From Bacilli bacterium (GTDB lineage Bacteria; Bacillota_I; Bacilli_A; RF39; UBA660): a stretch of 49,533 nt of DNA. A program made the position numbers and the translations under genes. The stretch is taken from assembly GCA_017887425.1 (NCBI GenBank), contig JAGHHZ010000024.1, forward strand, positions 1 through 49,533, written 5' to 3'. The notes beneath the pieces were generated by a model. It worked only from the letters and a program-made list of their open reading frames with translations. It had not been told where the DNA came from and made no database searches. Shown here piece after piece: positions 1-6,739 of this stretch. Position 1 is the first letter of the stretch, and every line of letters begins with the position of its first letter.

Positions 1-7
1 TGGGCAA

Positions 8-49
8 CTTCAAAAATTTTTAAAATTTAATATTTTTGAAGTCTTTTGT
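8..49. terminator. AT-rich hairpin, possible terminator of an upstream gene
   Basis: CTTCAAAAAT (from 8) pairs with ATTTTTGAAG (ending at 41) and is followed by TCTTTTGT. The stem is almost all A-T and the gene it would serve lies outside the window, so the call is weak. Confidence 0.3.
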
Positions 50-162
50 CGTGGATTTTTTCCCATTTTGTGACTTTTTTTTAAAAGTTTTAAATTCCTA
101 TTGACTTTTAATAGTTAGTCACCTATCAAATTATATTCATAAATAATTAAAATATTAATCAA

Positions 163-192
163 TTGACAATTAAATAGAAATTATTGTATAAT
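163..192 (+). promoter_or_regulatory. Consensus sigma-A promoter of the prepilin-like gene
   Basis: TTGACA at 163-168 and TATAAT at 187-192 are both perfect consensus hexamers, 18 bases apart. Transcription should start near 199, a short distance before the Shine-Dalgarno at 207 and the ATG at 221. This supports 221 rather than 246 as the intended start. Confidence 0.85.
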
Positions 193-206
193 TTAAATAT
201 AAGAAT

Positions 207-211
207 AGGAG
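207..211 (+). promoter_or_regulatory. Ribosome binding site that decides the start at 221
   Basis: AGGAG at 207-211 lies nine bases before ATG 221. The ATG at 246 has only A-rich sequence before it and no ribosome binding site. Translation should therefore begin at 221, in a frame that the G tract disconnects from the long reading frame. Confidence 0.75.
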
Positions 212-220
212 TTAGATAGT

Positions 221-271
221 ATGAATAAAATAGCAAATAGCAAAAATGGGGGGGGGGCATTTACAAAATAA
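221..271 (+). other. Truncated leader ORF produced in the current G10 state
   Basis: Reading from ATG 221 gives a 16-codon peptide (MNKIANSKNGGGAFTK) that ends at TAA 269-271, just after the G tract. With nine (or twelve) G the same start would read through into the prepilin-like frame. This short ORF is therefore what the 'off' state of a phase-variable gene should look like. A sequencing error in the homopolymer would give the same picture. Confidence 0.65.
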
Positions 272-1907
272 TGCTTTTACCTTAACGGAATTAATTGGTG
301 TAGTAATTATATTAGGTATAATATCTTTACTAGCATTCCCACCAATATTAAATGCGATAAGAAGTACCAAAGGTAAAATAAGTGATGCTAGTAAAGAAAT
401 ACTTTATAACGCAGTAGGATTATATGTTAGTGACAATATCAATAATTATCCCAAATATAATGGAAATAAATATTGTGTAACTGTAAATGAATTAGTTAAA
501 GGAGAATACTTACCAACTAAAGTATATGATTCAGTAACAGGAAATGAAATACCACAAGATAGTAAAATTGAAATAAATATAGAGAATGATATTTATAGTT
601 ACAATTTAAATAATGAATGTAAAGAATATTATAAATATGGTCCATTAATAAAAGTTTTATTAGGTCAATATAATGAATCAAATACAACTGGATTAGTAAA
701 AGACACAACAAATGAAAATATATATTATTATAAAGGAACTAATGAAGAAGTAAGTAATAACTTTTTATGGTATGGAGGACATCAATGGCGAGTAATAGAA
801 TTTGATACAAAGGAAAATACATTAACACTTATAACTCAACAACCATTAACTGCAATTCAACCCGCAAGTAGTGTATGGAAAAATGAAGAGACATATAATT
901 CAAGTTATATCAACACATGGTTAAATGAATATTTTTGGAACAGTTTAGATAGTGAAATTCAAAAAAATATATTAGATAGTACATTTAATGTAGGAATATA
1001 CACAAATGTTAACGAAATAACAACGATTAAAAAAGTGGGTTTATTAAATGAAAATCAATATAAAAGAGCTGGCGGAATAAATTCTTTTTTAAATATTGAT
1101 GAATATTTTTGGTTGGGAAATAGATATGATAATAGTCAAACTAGAATTGTTAGTGGATTGGATTATGTAAATGTTCCTACTACATATAATTATGGTGTTC
1201 GAGCAATAATAAAAATAAATAATATTATTATAACTGAAGGAGAAGGAACTTTAACTTCAAGTTATAAAAGTTCAATTAGAGTAACAAATATTGATGAAAT
1301 ACAAGTTGGGGAATATATAAATGTTCCGTATAATGGTAATGATAATGCATGTGGAAGTGATAATATGTGTTCGTTTAGAGTAGTAAGTAAAGATAATGAC
1401 AGTGTAAAAGTAATATTAAATGGATTATTACCAAATACATCTTCATATGGTAGTACATCTACTATTACTACAAATCACACAATATATACAGTTCTTAATA
1501 ATTTTGCTAGTAATATAAGTAATACGTATCGTTATGGTCAAAATAAAACGTTTTATATAGGTGATTATCCATCAAGTTCAAATTATGTATCCATTAAAGA
1601 TGAAACATTATTAACAAGTGTTGGACTACCATCAGTTGGAGAAATATTTTGCAGTAATGATATTGATATGAATTTAATCAAAAATTTTGTAGATAAGAAT
1701 ACTATAGAAAACTCAAATCTATATGGAAATTTTTGGACAATGAATAGAACAAATTCAACTAGTGTTCGCGTTATTGGATCGTCTGGAGGTTTAGGAGCTG
1801 AAACTATTACAAATAATGGTTATGTTCGACCTGTAATATTTTTAAAAAACAATTTAGAATTTACAGGTGGAGATGGAACAGCTCAAAATCCTTATACGTT
1901 AGATTAA
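246..1907 (+). CDS. Prepilin-like surface protein with two tandem C-terminal domains, reading frame under a poly-G tract
   Basis: Counting from ATG 246 (553 residues), the N-terminus has a type IV prepilin signature: A10 then FTLTEL, with Glu15 at the +5 position relative to Phe11, followed by a hydrophobic helix to about residue 38. Such proteins are cut by a prepilin peptidase and anchored or assembled through this helix. The remainder is a tandem of related domains, roughly residues 130-330 and 340-553. Each has a W/F-R-V strand near its start and a V-R-x-(V/A)-I segment near its end; the second finishes with GGDGTAQNPYTL. The real start is probably ATG 221, which has the promoter and SD, but the ten-G run puts that start one base out of frame. 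The protein is then made only after slippage or from a weak start at 246. No pilus assembly genes are nearby. The prepilin-type head is secure; the function of the C-terminal domains is unknown to me. Confidence 0.75.
   Translation: MGGGHLQNNAFTLTELIGVVIILGIISLLAFPPILNAIRSTKGKISDASKEILYNAVGLYVSDNINNYPKYNGNKYCVTVNELVKGEYLPTKVYDSVTGNEIPQDSKIEINIENDIYSYNLNNECKEYYKYGPLIKVLLGQYNESNTTGLVKDTTNENIYYYKGTNEEVSNNFLWYGGHQWRVIEFDTKENTLTLITQQPLTAIQPASSVWKNEETYNSSYINTWLNEYFWNSLDSEIQKNILDSTFNVGIYTNVNEITTIKKVGLLNENQYKRAGGINSFLNIDEYFWLGNRYDNSQTRIVSGLDYVNVPTTYNYGVRAIIKINNIIITEGEGTLTSSYKSSIRVTNIDEIQVGEYINVPYNGNDNACGSDNMCSFRVVSKDNDSVKVILNGLLPNTSSYGSTSTITTNHTIYTVLNNFASNISNTYRYGQNKTFYIGDYPSSSNYVSIKDETLLTSVGLPSVGEIFCSNDIDMNLIKNFVDKNTIENSNLYGNFWTMNRTNSTSVRVIGSSGGLGAETITNNGYVRPVIFLKNNLEFTGGDGTAQNPYTLD
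248..257 (+). repeat. Poly-G tract (10 G), candidate slipped-strand phase switch
   Basis: Ten consecutive G lie between the start codon at 221 and the prepilin-like frame, in a region otherwise almost free of G and C. I saw no other G run of comparable length in the window. The gene is in frame with 221 when the count is a multiple of three (9 or 12) and out of frame with 10. Confidence 0.75.
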
Positions 1908-1909
1908 TA

Positions 1910-1930
1910 GAAACGAAAGTTTCTTTTTTT
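1910..1930 (+). terminator. Terminator of the prepilin-like gene
   Basis: GAAAC (1910-1914), a GAAA loop and GTTTC (1919-1923), followed by seven T, three bases after the stop codon. Confidence 0.75.
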
Positions 1931-1991
1931 ATAAAAAAATATATAAAATATATATAATTATAAAAAAATATGTTTATTTTTAAAAACTTTA

Positions 1992-2000
1992 TGATATAAT
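1992..2000 (+). promoter_or_regulatory. Extended -10 promoter of rpsB-tsf
   Basis: TGATATAAT at 1992-2000 is an extended -10 element (TGn plus perfect TATAAT). The -35 region around 1971 is poor. It predicts a start near 2007 and a leader of nearly 150 bases. Confidence 0.7.
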
Positions 2001-2006
2001 ATTAAT

Positions 2007-2140
2007 GGCTTTTTTAAACCGTTGGACATTCGGAGATTGCTTATTAATTAAGAAAATGTCACAAAACACAAACATGAATTTTTATGCCGAGTGCTTTTAT
2101 AAGTGGTGTATTTTTGAAATGTTTGAAAGAAATAACAAAA
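2007..2140 (+). ncRNA. Structured 5' leader of rpsB, candidate autoregulatory RNA
   Basis: The stretch between promoter and rpsB holds no ORF but can form two helices that exclude each other: GACAT 2025-2029 with ATGTC 2056-2060, and CATTCGG 2027-2033 with CCGAGTG 2087-2093. They share bases 2027-2029. Ribosomal protein S2 represses its own operon through the leader in other bacteria; that this leader does so is inference. No transcription terminator precedes the gene. Confidence 0.5.
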
Positions 2141-2153
2141 GGAGATGAATAAA

Positions 2154-3176
2154 ATGGCAGTTGTGTCAATGAGTTACTTACTTGAAGCTGGTGTTCATTT
2201 CGGACATCAAACTAAAAGATGGAATCCTAAAATGAAGGAATACATCTATACTTCTCGCGATGATATTTATATTATCGATTTACAAAAAACAGCTAAAAAA
2301 ATCGATGAAGCTTATACAGCTTTAAAAGAAATTGTTGCTAATGGTGGAAAAGTTTTATTTGTAGGTACTAGAAAACAAGCTCAAGAAGCAATTAAAGAAG
2401 AAGCAATTAGATCAAATTCTTATTATGTAACTGAAAGATGGTTAGGTGGAACTTTAACTAACTTTAAAACAATTAGAAGAAGAATTAGAAGATTAGAAGA
2501 AATCGAAAAAATGGAAGCTGATGGTACATTTGATTTATTACCTAAAAAAGAAGTTATCGGTTTAAAGAAAGAATATGCTAAATTAGATAACTTATTATGT
2601 GGTATTAGAGAAATGAATAAATTACCTCAAGCTATCTACATTGTTGACCCATCTAAAGAAGAAATTGCAATTAGAGAAGCAAGAAAATTAAATATTCCAG
2701 TATTTGGAATTGTCGATACTAATTGTGATCCGGATATGGTTGATTATGTAATCCCTGCTAACGATGATGCTATTAGAGCTGTAAAATTAATTACAAGTGT
2801 TATGGCTAATGCAATTATCGAAGCTAATGGTGGCGAAATAATCGATTATTCAAGTGATAAGAATAAAGAAGAAAACGCTACTGAAGTAATGCAAAAAGCT
2901 TTAGAAACAGTAAAAAGAAAAGAAGAAAGACCTAAAAAAGAAAACAGAAACTTTAAAAAACCATTTGCTAAAAAAGAATTCAAAAAAGAAGTTAAAGAGA
3001 CTGAAGAAGTAAAAGCTGTTAAAGAAGATAAAAAAGTTGAAGAGAAGAAAGAAGAAACTAAGCTTGAATCACTAGATTCTATGACTGTAGCTGAATTAAG
3101 AGAATTAGCTAAAGAAAAAGAAATCAAAGGTTATTCAACTATGAAAAAAGCTGAATTATTAGAAGCTTTAAAATAA
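2154..3176 (+). CDS. rpsB: 30S ribosomal protein S2 with a C-terminal Rho-N/SAP-like extension
   Basis: Structural protein of the small ribosomal subunit. Residues 1 to about 235 are a complete S2, opening [19 protein letters not shown]. Start choice: GGAG 2141-2144 is nine bases from ATG 2154 but touches the upstream in-frame ATG 2145, so 2154 is used (340 residues). S2 is normally about 230-260 residues. Here a Lys/Glu-rich, probably disordered linker (about 237-306) is followed by a small helical domain (about 307-340, with [18 protein letters not shown]) that resembles Rho N-terminal or SAP-type nucleic-acid binding modules. tsf follows after 13 bases, the usual order. Confidence 0.95.
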   Translation: MAVVSMSYLLEAGVHFGHQTKRWNPKMKEYIYTSRDDIYIIDLQKTAKKIDEAYTALKEIVANGGKVLFVGTRKQAQEAIKEEAIRSNSYYVTERWLGGTLTNFKTIRRRIRRLEEIEKMEADGTFDLLPKKEVIGLKKEYAKLDNLLCGIREMNKLPQAIYIVDPSKEEIAIREARKLNIPVFGIVDTNCDPDMVDYVIPANDDAIRAVKLITSVMANAIIEANGGEIIDYSSDKNKEENATEVMQKALETVKRKEERPKKENRNFKKPFAKKEFKKEVKETEEVKAVKEDKKVEEKKEETKLESLDSMTVAELRELAKEKEIKGYSTMKKAELLEALK

Positions 3177-3189
3177 GGAGAGATATAAA

Positions 3190-4062
3190 ATGATAAGTGC
3201 TAGTTTAGTAAAAGAATTAAGAGAAGCAACTGGTGCTGGTATGCTTGATTGTAAAAAAGCCCTAGAAGCCACTAATGGTTCTATAGATGAAGCTATCAAC
3301 TGGTTACGTGAAAAAGGAATTAGTAAAGCAGCTAAAAAAGCAGATCGTATTGCTGCTGAAGGATTAGCCGCTACACTTATAGATGGTAACAACGCAGTTA
3401 TTGTTGAAGTTAATTCAGAAACTGACTTTGTTGCTAAAAATGAAGAATTTAAAGATTTGGTTAATACTATTTTAAATGCTATTATTACTAACGATGTTAA
3501 AACTAATGAAGATGTTTTAAAATTAGATGTTAACGGTGAAACTATTGAACAAATTATCATTAACAAAACATCTAAAATTGGTGAAAAATTATCATTTAGA
3601 AGATTTGAAAAATTAACTAAAACTGATAATCAAGTTTTTGGTTCATATCTACATATGGGAGGTAAAATTGCTGTATTAGTTACTTTATCTAATACTACTG
3701 AAGAAGTTGCAAAAGATGTTGCTATGCATGCTGCAGCAATGCGTCCTAGTGTTGTAAGAAGAGACCAATTATCTAAAGAAGAAGTAGAAAAAGAAAGAGA
3801 AATCTTAAAAGAACAAGCTATGAACGAAGGTAAACCTGCTGATATAGCTGAAAAAATGGTTGAAGGTAGATTACTAAAATTCTATCAAGAATCATGCTTA
3901 GAAGAACAAGCTTTCGTTAAAGATGATAGTATCAATGTTTTAACTTATGTTAAAAATAATGGTGGTACTATTGATAATATGGTTAGATTCGAAGTAGGCG
4001 AAGGTATGGCTAAAAGAGAAGAAAACTTTGCTGAAGAAGTTGCAAAACAAATGGGTGAGTAA
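3190..4062 (+). CDS. tsf: Elongation factor Ts
   Basis: Nucleotide exchange factor that regenerates EF-Tu-GTP. The 290-residue protein has the N-terminal UBA-like domain (VKELREATGAGMLDCKKAL) and the TDFVAKNEEF core motif near residue 80, which contacts EF-Tu, followed by the two core subdomains. The length is normal for Firmicutes. AAGGAG lies a few bases before the ATG, and the gene follows rpsB in one transcript. The stop codon is part of the terminator stem at 4056. Confidence 0.97.
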   Translation: MISASLVKELREATGAGMLDCKKALEATNGSIDEAINWLREKGISKAAKKADRIAAEGLAATLIDGNNAVIVEVNSETDFVAKNEEFKDLVNTILNAIITNDVKTNEDVLKLDVNGETIEQIIINKTSKIGEKLSFRRFEKLTKTDNQVFGSYLHMGGKIAVLVTLSNTTEEVAKDVAMHAAAMRPSVVRRDQLSKEEVEKEREILKEQAMNEGKPADIAEKMVEGRLLKFYQESCLEEQAFVKDDSINVLTYVKNNGGTIDNMVRFEVGEGMAKREENFAEEVAKQMGE

Positions 4063-4074
4063 TCACTCATTTTT
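4056..4074 (+). terminator. Terminator of rpsB-tsf
   Basis: TGAGT 4056-4060, loop AATC, ACTCA 4065-4069, then five T. The stem includes the tsf stop codon. Confidence 0.65.
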
Positions 4075-4079
4075 GTTTA

Positions 4080-4110
4080 CAAAAAAATTAAAGCTTTTTT
4101 AACTTTAATT
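4080..4110 (-). terminator. Terminator of the dacA transcript
   Basis: On the minus strand AATTAAAG (plus 4103-4110) pairs with CTTTAATT (plus 4086-4093), followed by a T run (plus 4081-4087). It includes the dacA stop codon and faces the tsf terminator. Confidence 0.7.
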
Positions 4111-5299
4111 TCTTTTTTCTTGATTTATTTTTTAATTTAATAATTATTACTAAAATTATTATTAGAGCTAATACAATTAAAATGTTATCAATTATAAAAC
4201 TAATAATTGAGAAAGTTAATCCGCCACTATATATTACTGGTAGTGTATCGATAATTTCACCATTAAGCAAAATATCGACAGTTCCTATTTGTCCTTTTTT
4301 AGTAAAATAATCTAATTTTTCTAAACCGTTATAGCGATATTCAAAGTCATCTTTACTAATATTTTTTTCTAGATATTTTGAAACTGTTTCAGTTGCTTTT
4401 ATTTCAAATTGTTGTTCTTTACTGTTTTTTGTTTCTAAAGTAGCAATTGTATCGTTTGGTGTTACAATGTCTAGATAATGATAATTAGATGTATAATAAT
4501 CATAAATCATTAGAGCGTCCATAATATGAAGTGGTTGATTGCTTTCCCCATCAGCTTCAGTAGTAATTAATAAATATTCAACATTATCATAGTTAGCAAT
4601 ACTAGACAGGCAATAACCAGCCTTAGTTGTAAAGCCTGTTTTAGAACCATAAATGTAATTGTTGGTTAATTCATAACGGTTTAAATAATTAGAAAAAACA
4701 CTTTTAAATGTTAAAGAACTATCACTAGTTGTATAACTATTAGTTGTATATATTTCTTTAAATAAAGGATTTTGTAAAGCGTATTTTAAGATGATACTCA
4801 TTTCTCTAACTGTAGAATAGTGATTATCAGTATCGAGACCCGATGTGTTAGCGAAGTGAGTATTAGTTAATCCTAATTCAATGGCTTTATCATTCATCAA
4901 TTTAACAAATTCTTCTTCGTTTCCTGATATATAATAAGCTAAAGTTCGCGTTGCATCAGCCCCAGATGGAAGCATTACACCATATAATAAATCTAGATAA
5001 GTTACTCTTTGACCTGAATAGAATCCAGCTACTGAAGCATTAGCAGCAATTAATCCGTCTAAGGCTTCATAAGGAACAGAAACAGTTTCATCAACATCAT
5101 CGATATTTTCAATAGCAACAATCGTGGTCATTATTTTAGTTAGACTAGCAATATAAGTCCTTTCATCGGCATTTTTTTCAAAAATAATAATATCGTCATT
5201 CATGTTATATAAAATAGCGTGTTCGGAATTTATTTCTAATGCTTCAATATTAATGGGAATAAAAAAAATCAAAAAAACTAAATACTTTAAATATTTCAT
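4088..5299 (-). CDS. dacA: D-alanyl-D-alanine carboxypeptidase (PBP5-like, peptidase S11)
   Basis: Removes the terminal D-Ala of peptidoglycan pentapeptides on the outer face of the membrane. The order is: signal peptide (1-20), serine peptidase domain with SLTK at 52-55 (acylated Ser52), SGA at 112-114 in place of the classical SGN, KTG at 220-222, a C-terminal beta domain, and a true membrane helix near residues 365-390 with a Lys/Arg-rich tail. The SGA variant also occurs in other Firmicutes S11 enzymes as far as I recall, so activity is likely retained. AGGAGG precedes the ATG. The gene follows the YigZ gene by eight bases on the same strand. It shows that the organism keeps a cell wall. 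Confidence 0.93.
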   Translation of the reverse strand: MKYLKYLVFLIFFIPINIEALEINSEHAILYNMNDDIIIFEKNADERTYIASLTKIMTTIVAIENIDDVDETVSVPYEALDGLIAANASVAGFYSGQRVTYLDLLYGVMLPSGADATRTLAYYISGNEEEFVKLMNDKAIELGLTNTHFANTSGLDTDNHYSTVREMSIILKYALQNPLFKEIYTTNSYTTSDSSLTFKSVFSNYLNRYELTNNYIYGSKTGFTTKAGYCLSSIANYDNVEYLLITTEADGESNQPLHIMDALMIYDYYTSNYHYLDIVTPNDTIATLETKNSKEQQFEIKATETVSKYLEKNISKDDFEYRYNGLEKLDYFTKKGQIGTVDILLNGEIIDTLPVIYSGGLTFSIISFIIDNILIVLALIIILVIIIKLKNKSRKKKLKLKKL

Positions 5300-5307
5300 G
5301 AATCCTC

Positions 5308-5877
5308 CTACATATAAATTTCATTAATAATTTTAACTTTACTAATTTTATTCAATTTATCTTTTATTTTATTAAAATTATCGATAGTAATATTAACTTC
5401 ATAAATTGGTGATTCAAAAAAATCTTTATTAACAATAATACTTTCACTTAATAAATAATCAATTTCTTTTATTTTAGAATAGTCAAATGAAATTCTAACT
5501 AAAAATCCTTTTTGTAATTCTTTAACTTTTAAACCATTTTTAGCAGCATTACTATAAGCTCTAACTAAACCACCAGCACCTAATTTAATGCCTCCAAAGT
5601 ATCTGATGACAATACATAAAACATGATCTAAACTCTCTTTTTTTAAAATATTTAAAATAGGTAAGCCAGCTGTTCCTGATGGCTCGCCATCGTCACTTGC
5701 CTTGATATTGTTATCTATTATATAAGCGTAACAATAATGCGTTGCATCTTTATATTCTGATTTTGCTTTTTTAATTTTATCATTAACTTCAATTAGACTA
5801 TTAACTTGATAATATAAAGTAATAAAGCGAGACTTATTAATAATCAGTTCATTTTTACTATCGATAACTGTTTTCAT
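5308..5877 (-). CDS. YigZ/IMPACT family protein
   Basis: Member of the UPF0029/IMPACT family, linked to translation control in eukaryotes and of uncertain function in bacteria. The N-terminal domain holds the family signature around YAYIIDN, SDDGEPSGTAGLPIL and YFGGIKLGAGGLVRAY; a short C-terminal DUF1949-like domain follows. The start is taken at ATG 5877, which follows GGTGAAG. A longer reading from TTG 5889 would place the SD inside the gene. It is first in a two-gene minus-strand unit with dacA. Confidence 0.88.
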   Translation of the reverse strand: MKTVIDSKNELIINKSRFITLYYQVNSLIEVNDKIKKAKSEYKDATHYCYAYIIDNNIKASDDGEPSGTAGLPILNILKKESLDHVLCIVIRYFGGIKLGAGGLVRAYSNAAKNGLKVKELQKGFLVRISFDYSKIKEIDYLLSESIIVNKDFFESPIYEVNITIDNFNKIKDKLNKISKVKIINEIYM

Positions 5878-5893
5878 AAACTTCACCAAATTA

Positions 5894-5922
5894 ATTATAA
5901 CTTATTATTTAAAATAAGTCTA
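5894..5922 (-). promoter_or_regulatory. Promoter of the yigZ-dacA unit (minus strand)
   Basis: Minus-strand TATAAT (plus 5894-5899) with TAGACT (plus 5917-5922) 17 bases upstream. The -35 is imperfect. Confidence 0.55.
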
Positions 5923-5927
5923 GGTTG

Positions 5928-5936
5928 TGATAAAAT
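5928..5936 (+). promoter_or_regulatory. Extended -10 promoter of the radical SAM gene, giving an almost leaderless mRNA
   Basis: TGATAAAAT at 5928-5936 is an extended -10 element. A start seven bases later falls at about 5943, two bases before ATG 5945, leaving no room for a ribosome binding site. Confidence 0.5.
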
Positions 5937-5944
5937 AAATAGGT

Positions 5945-6739
5945 ATGAAAAAGTTTAAAAAAATCTATGTTGAAATAACTAATATTTGTAATTTAAATTG
6001 TTCATTTTGTTCGAAAGATAACAAAGAAAAACGAGAAATGACTTTAAAAGAATTTGAACATATTTTAAAACAAATAAATAATTATACAGATTATTTATAT
6101 TTACACGTTAAAGGAGAACCATTATTACATTCTAAACTAAAAGAAATAATTGATTTATGTAAAAAATATCATAAACAAATTAATATAACAACTAATGGAA
6201 CTTTATTAAAACAAAAATTAAATATTTTAGAAGATGTTCGTCAAATCAACATTTCTTTACACAGTTTAATTGATAAAAATAAATTAAATGATATTTTAAA
6301 ATGTGGTGATTATTTAAGTGAAAAAGGTGTGCAAGTCGTTTATCGTTTTTGGACTGATAATAATAGCGATTTAATTAAAAATATTTTAGATTATTATAAT
6401 TATAAAGATAAGTTATCTAATAATATGAAATTAAAAGATAATCTTTATTTAAATAAATCTTTTGAATTTATTTGGCCCGATTTAGATAACTTTTTTATAA
6501 CAAACCAAGGTTTTTGTAAAGGACTTGATACCCACATTGGAATTTTAGTTGATGGAACAGTTATTCCATGTTGTTTAGACAGTAGTGGTATCATAAATTT
6601 AGGTAATATTTATAAAGAAAATTTAAATGATATTTTAAATAAAGAAAGAACTAAACAAATTATCGATGGTTTTAAAAATAATAAATTAGTCGAAAAATTA
6701 TGTCAAAAATGTGATTTTAGAAAGAAGGTGTTTAAATGA
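5945..6739 (+). CDS. Radical SAM protein with C-terminal SPASM-type cysteines
   Basis: Iron-sulfur enzyme that cleaves S-adenosylmethionine to start radical chemistry; the substrate is unknown. CNLNCSFC at about residues 15-22 is the CxxxCxxC cluster motif, followed by a short TIM-barrel core with GEP (around 57) and ITTNGTLL. The C-terminal third has a cysteine set (CKGLD, PCCLDS, CQKCDF) typical of SPASM auxiliary-cluster domains. At 264 residues it is short. No peptide substrate gene or recognition domain is visible nearby. ATG 5945 is fixed by the closeness of the cluster motif, yet no spaced SD precedes it. The stop overlaps the uvrC start by four bases, so the two are translationally coupled. 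Confidence 0.85.
   Translation: MKKFKKIYVEITNICNLNCSFCSKDNKEKREMTLKEFEHILKQINNYTDYLYLHVKGEPLLHSKLKEIIDLCKKYHKQINITTNGTLLKQKLNILEDVRQINISLHSLIDKNKLNDILKCGDYLSEKGVQVVYRFWTDNNSDLIKNILDYYNYKDKLSNNMKLKDNLYLNKSFEFIWPDLDNFFITNQGFCKGLDTHIGILVDGTVIPCCLDSSGIINLGNIYKENLNDILNKERTKQIIDGFKNNKLVEKLCQKCDFRKKVFK

Noticed and set aside
246-248. ATG 246 as the natural start of the prepilin-like gene
   Set aside because: No ribosome binding site precedes it, whereas promoter, SD and spacing all fit ATG 221.
2846-3127. Minus-strand ORF of 93 codons opposite the rpsB tail
   Set aside because: It is the complement of the Lys/Glu-rich linker, giving a Ser/Phe/Leu-rich translation without SD.
3168-3566. Minus-strand ORF of 132 codons opposite tsf
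   Set aside because: Shadow of a highly conserved tsf; no SD and no recognisable protein.
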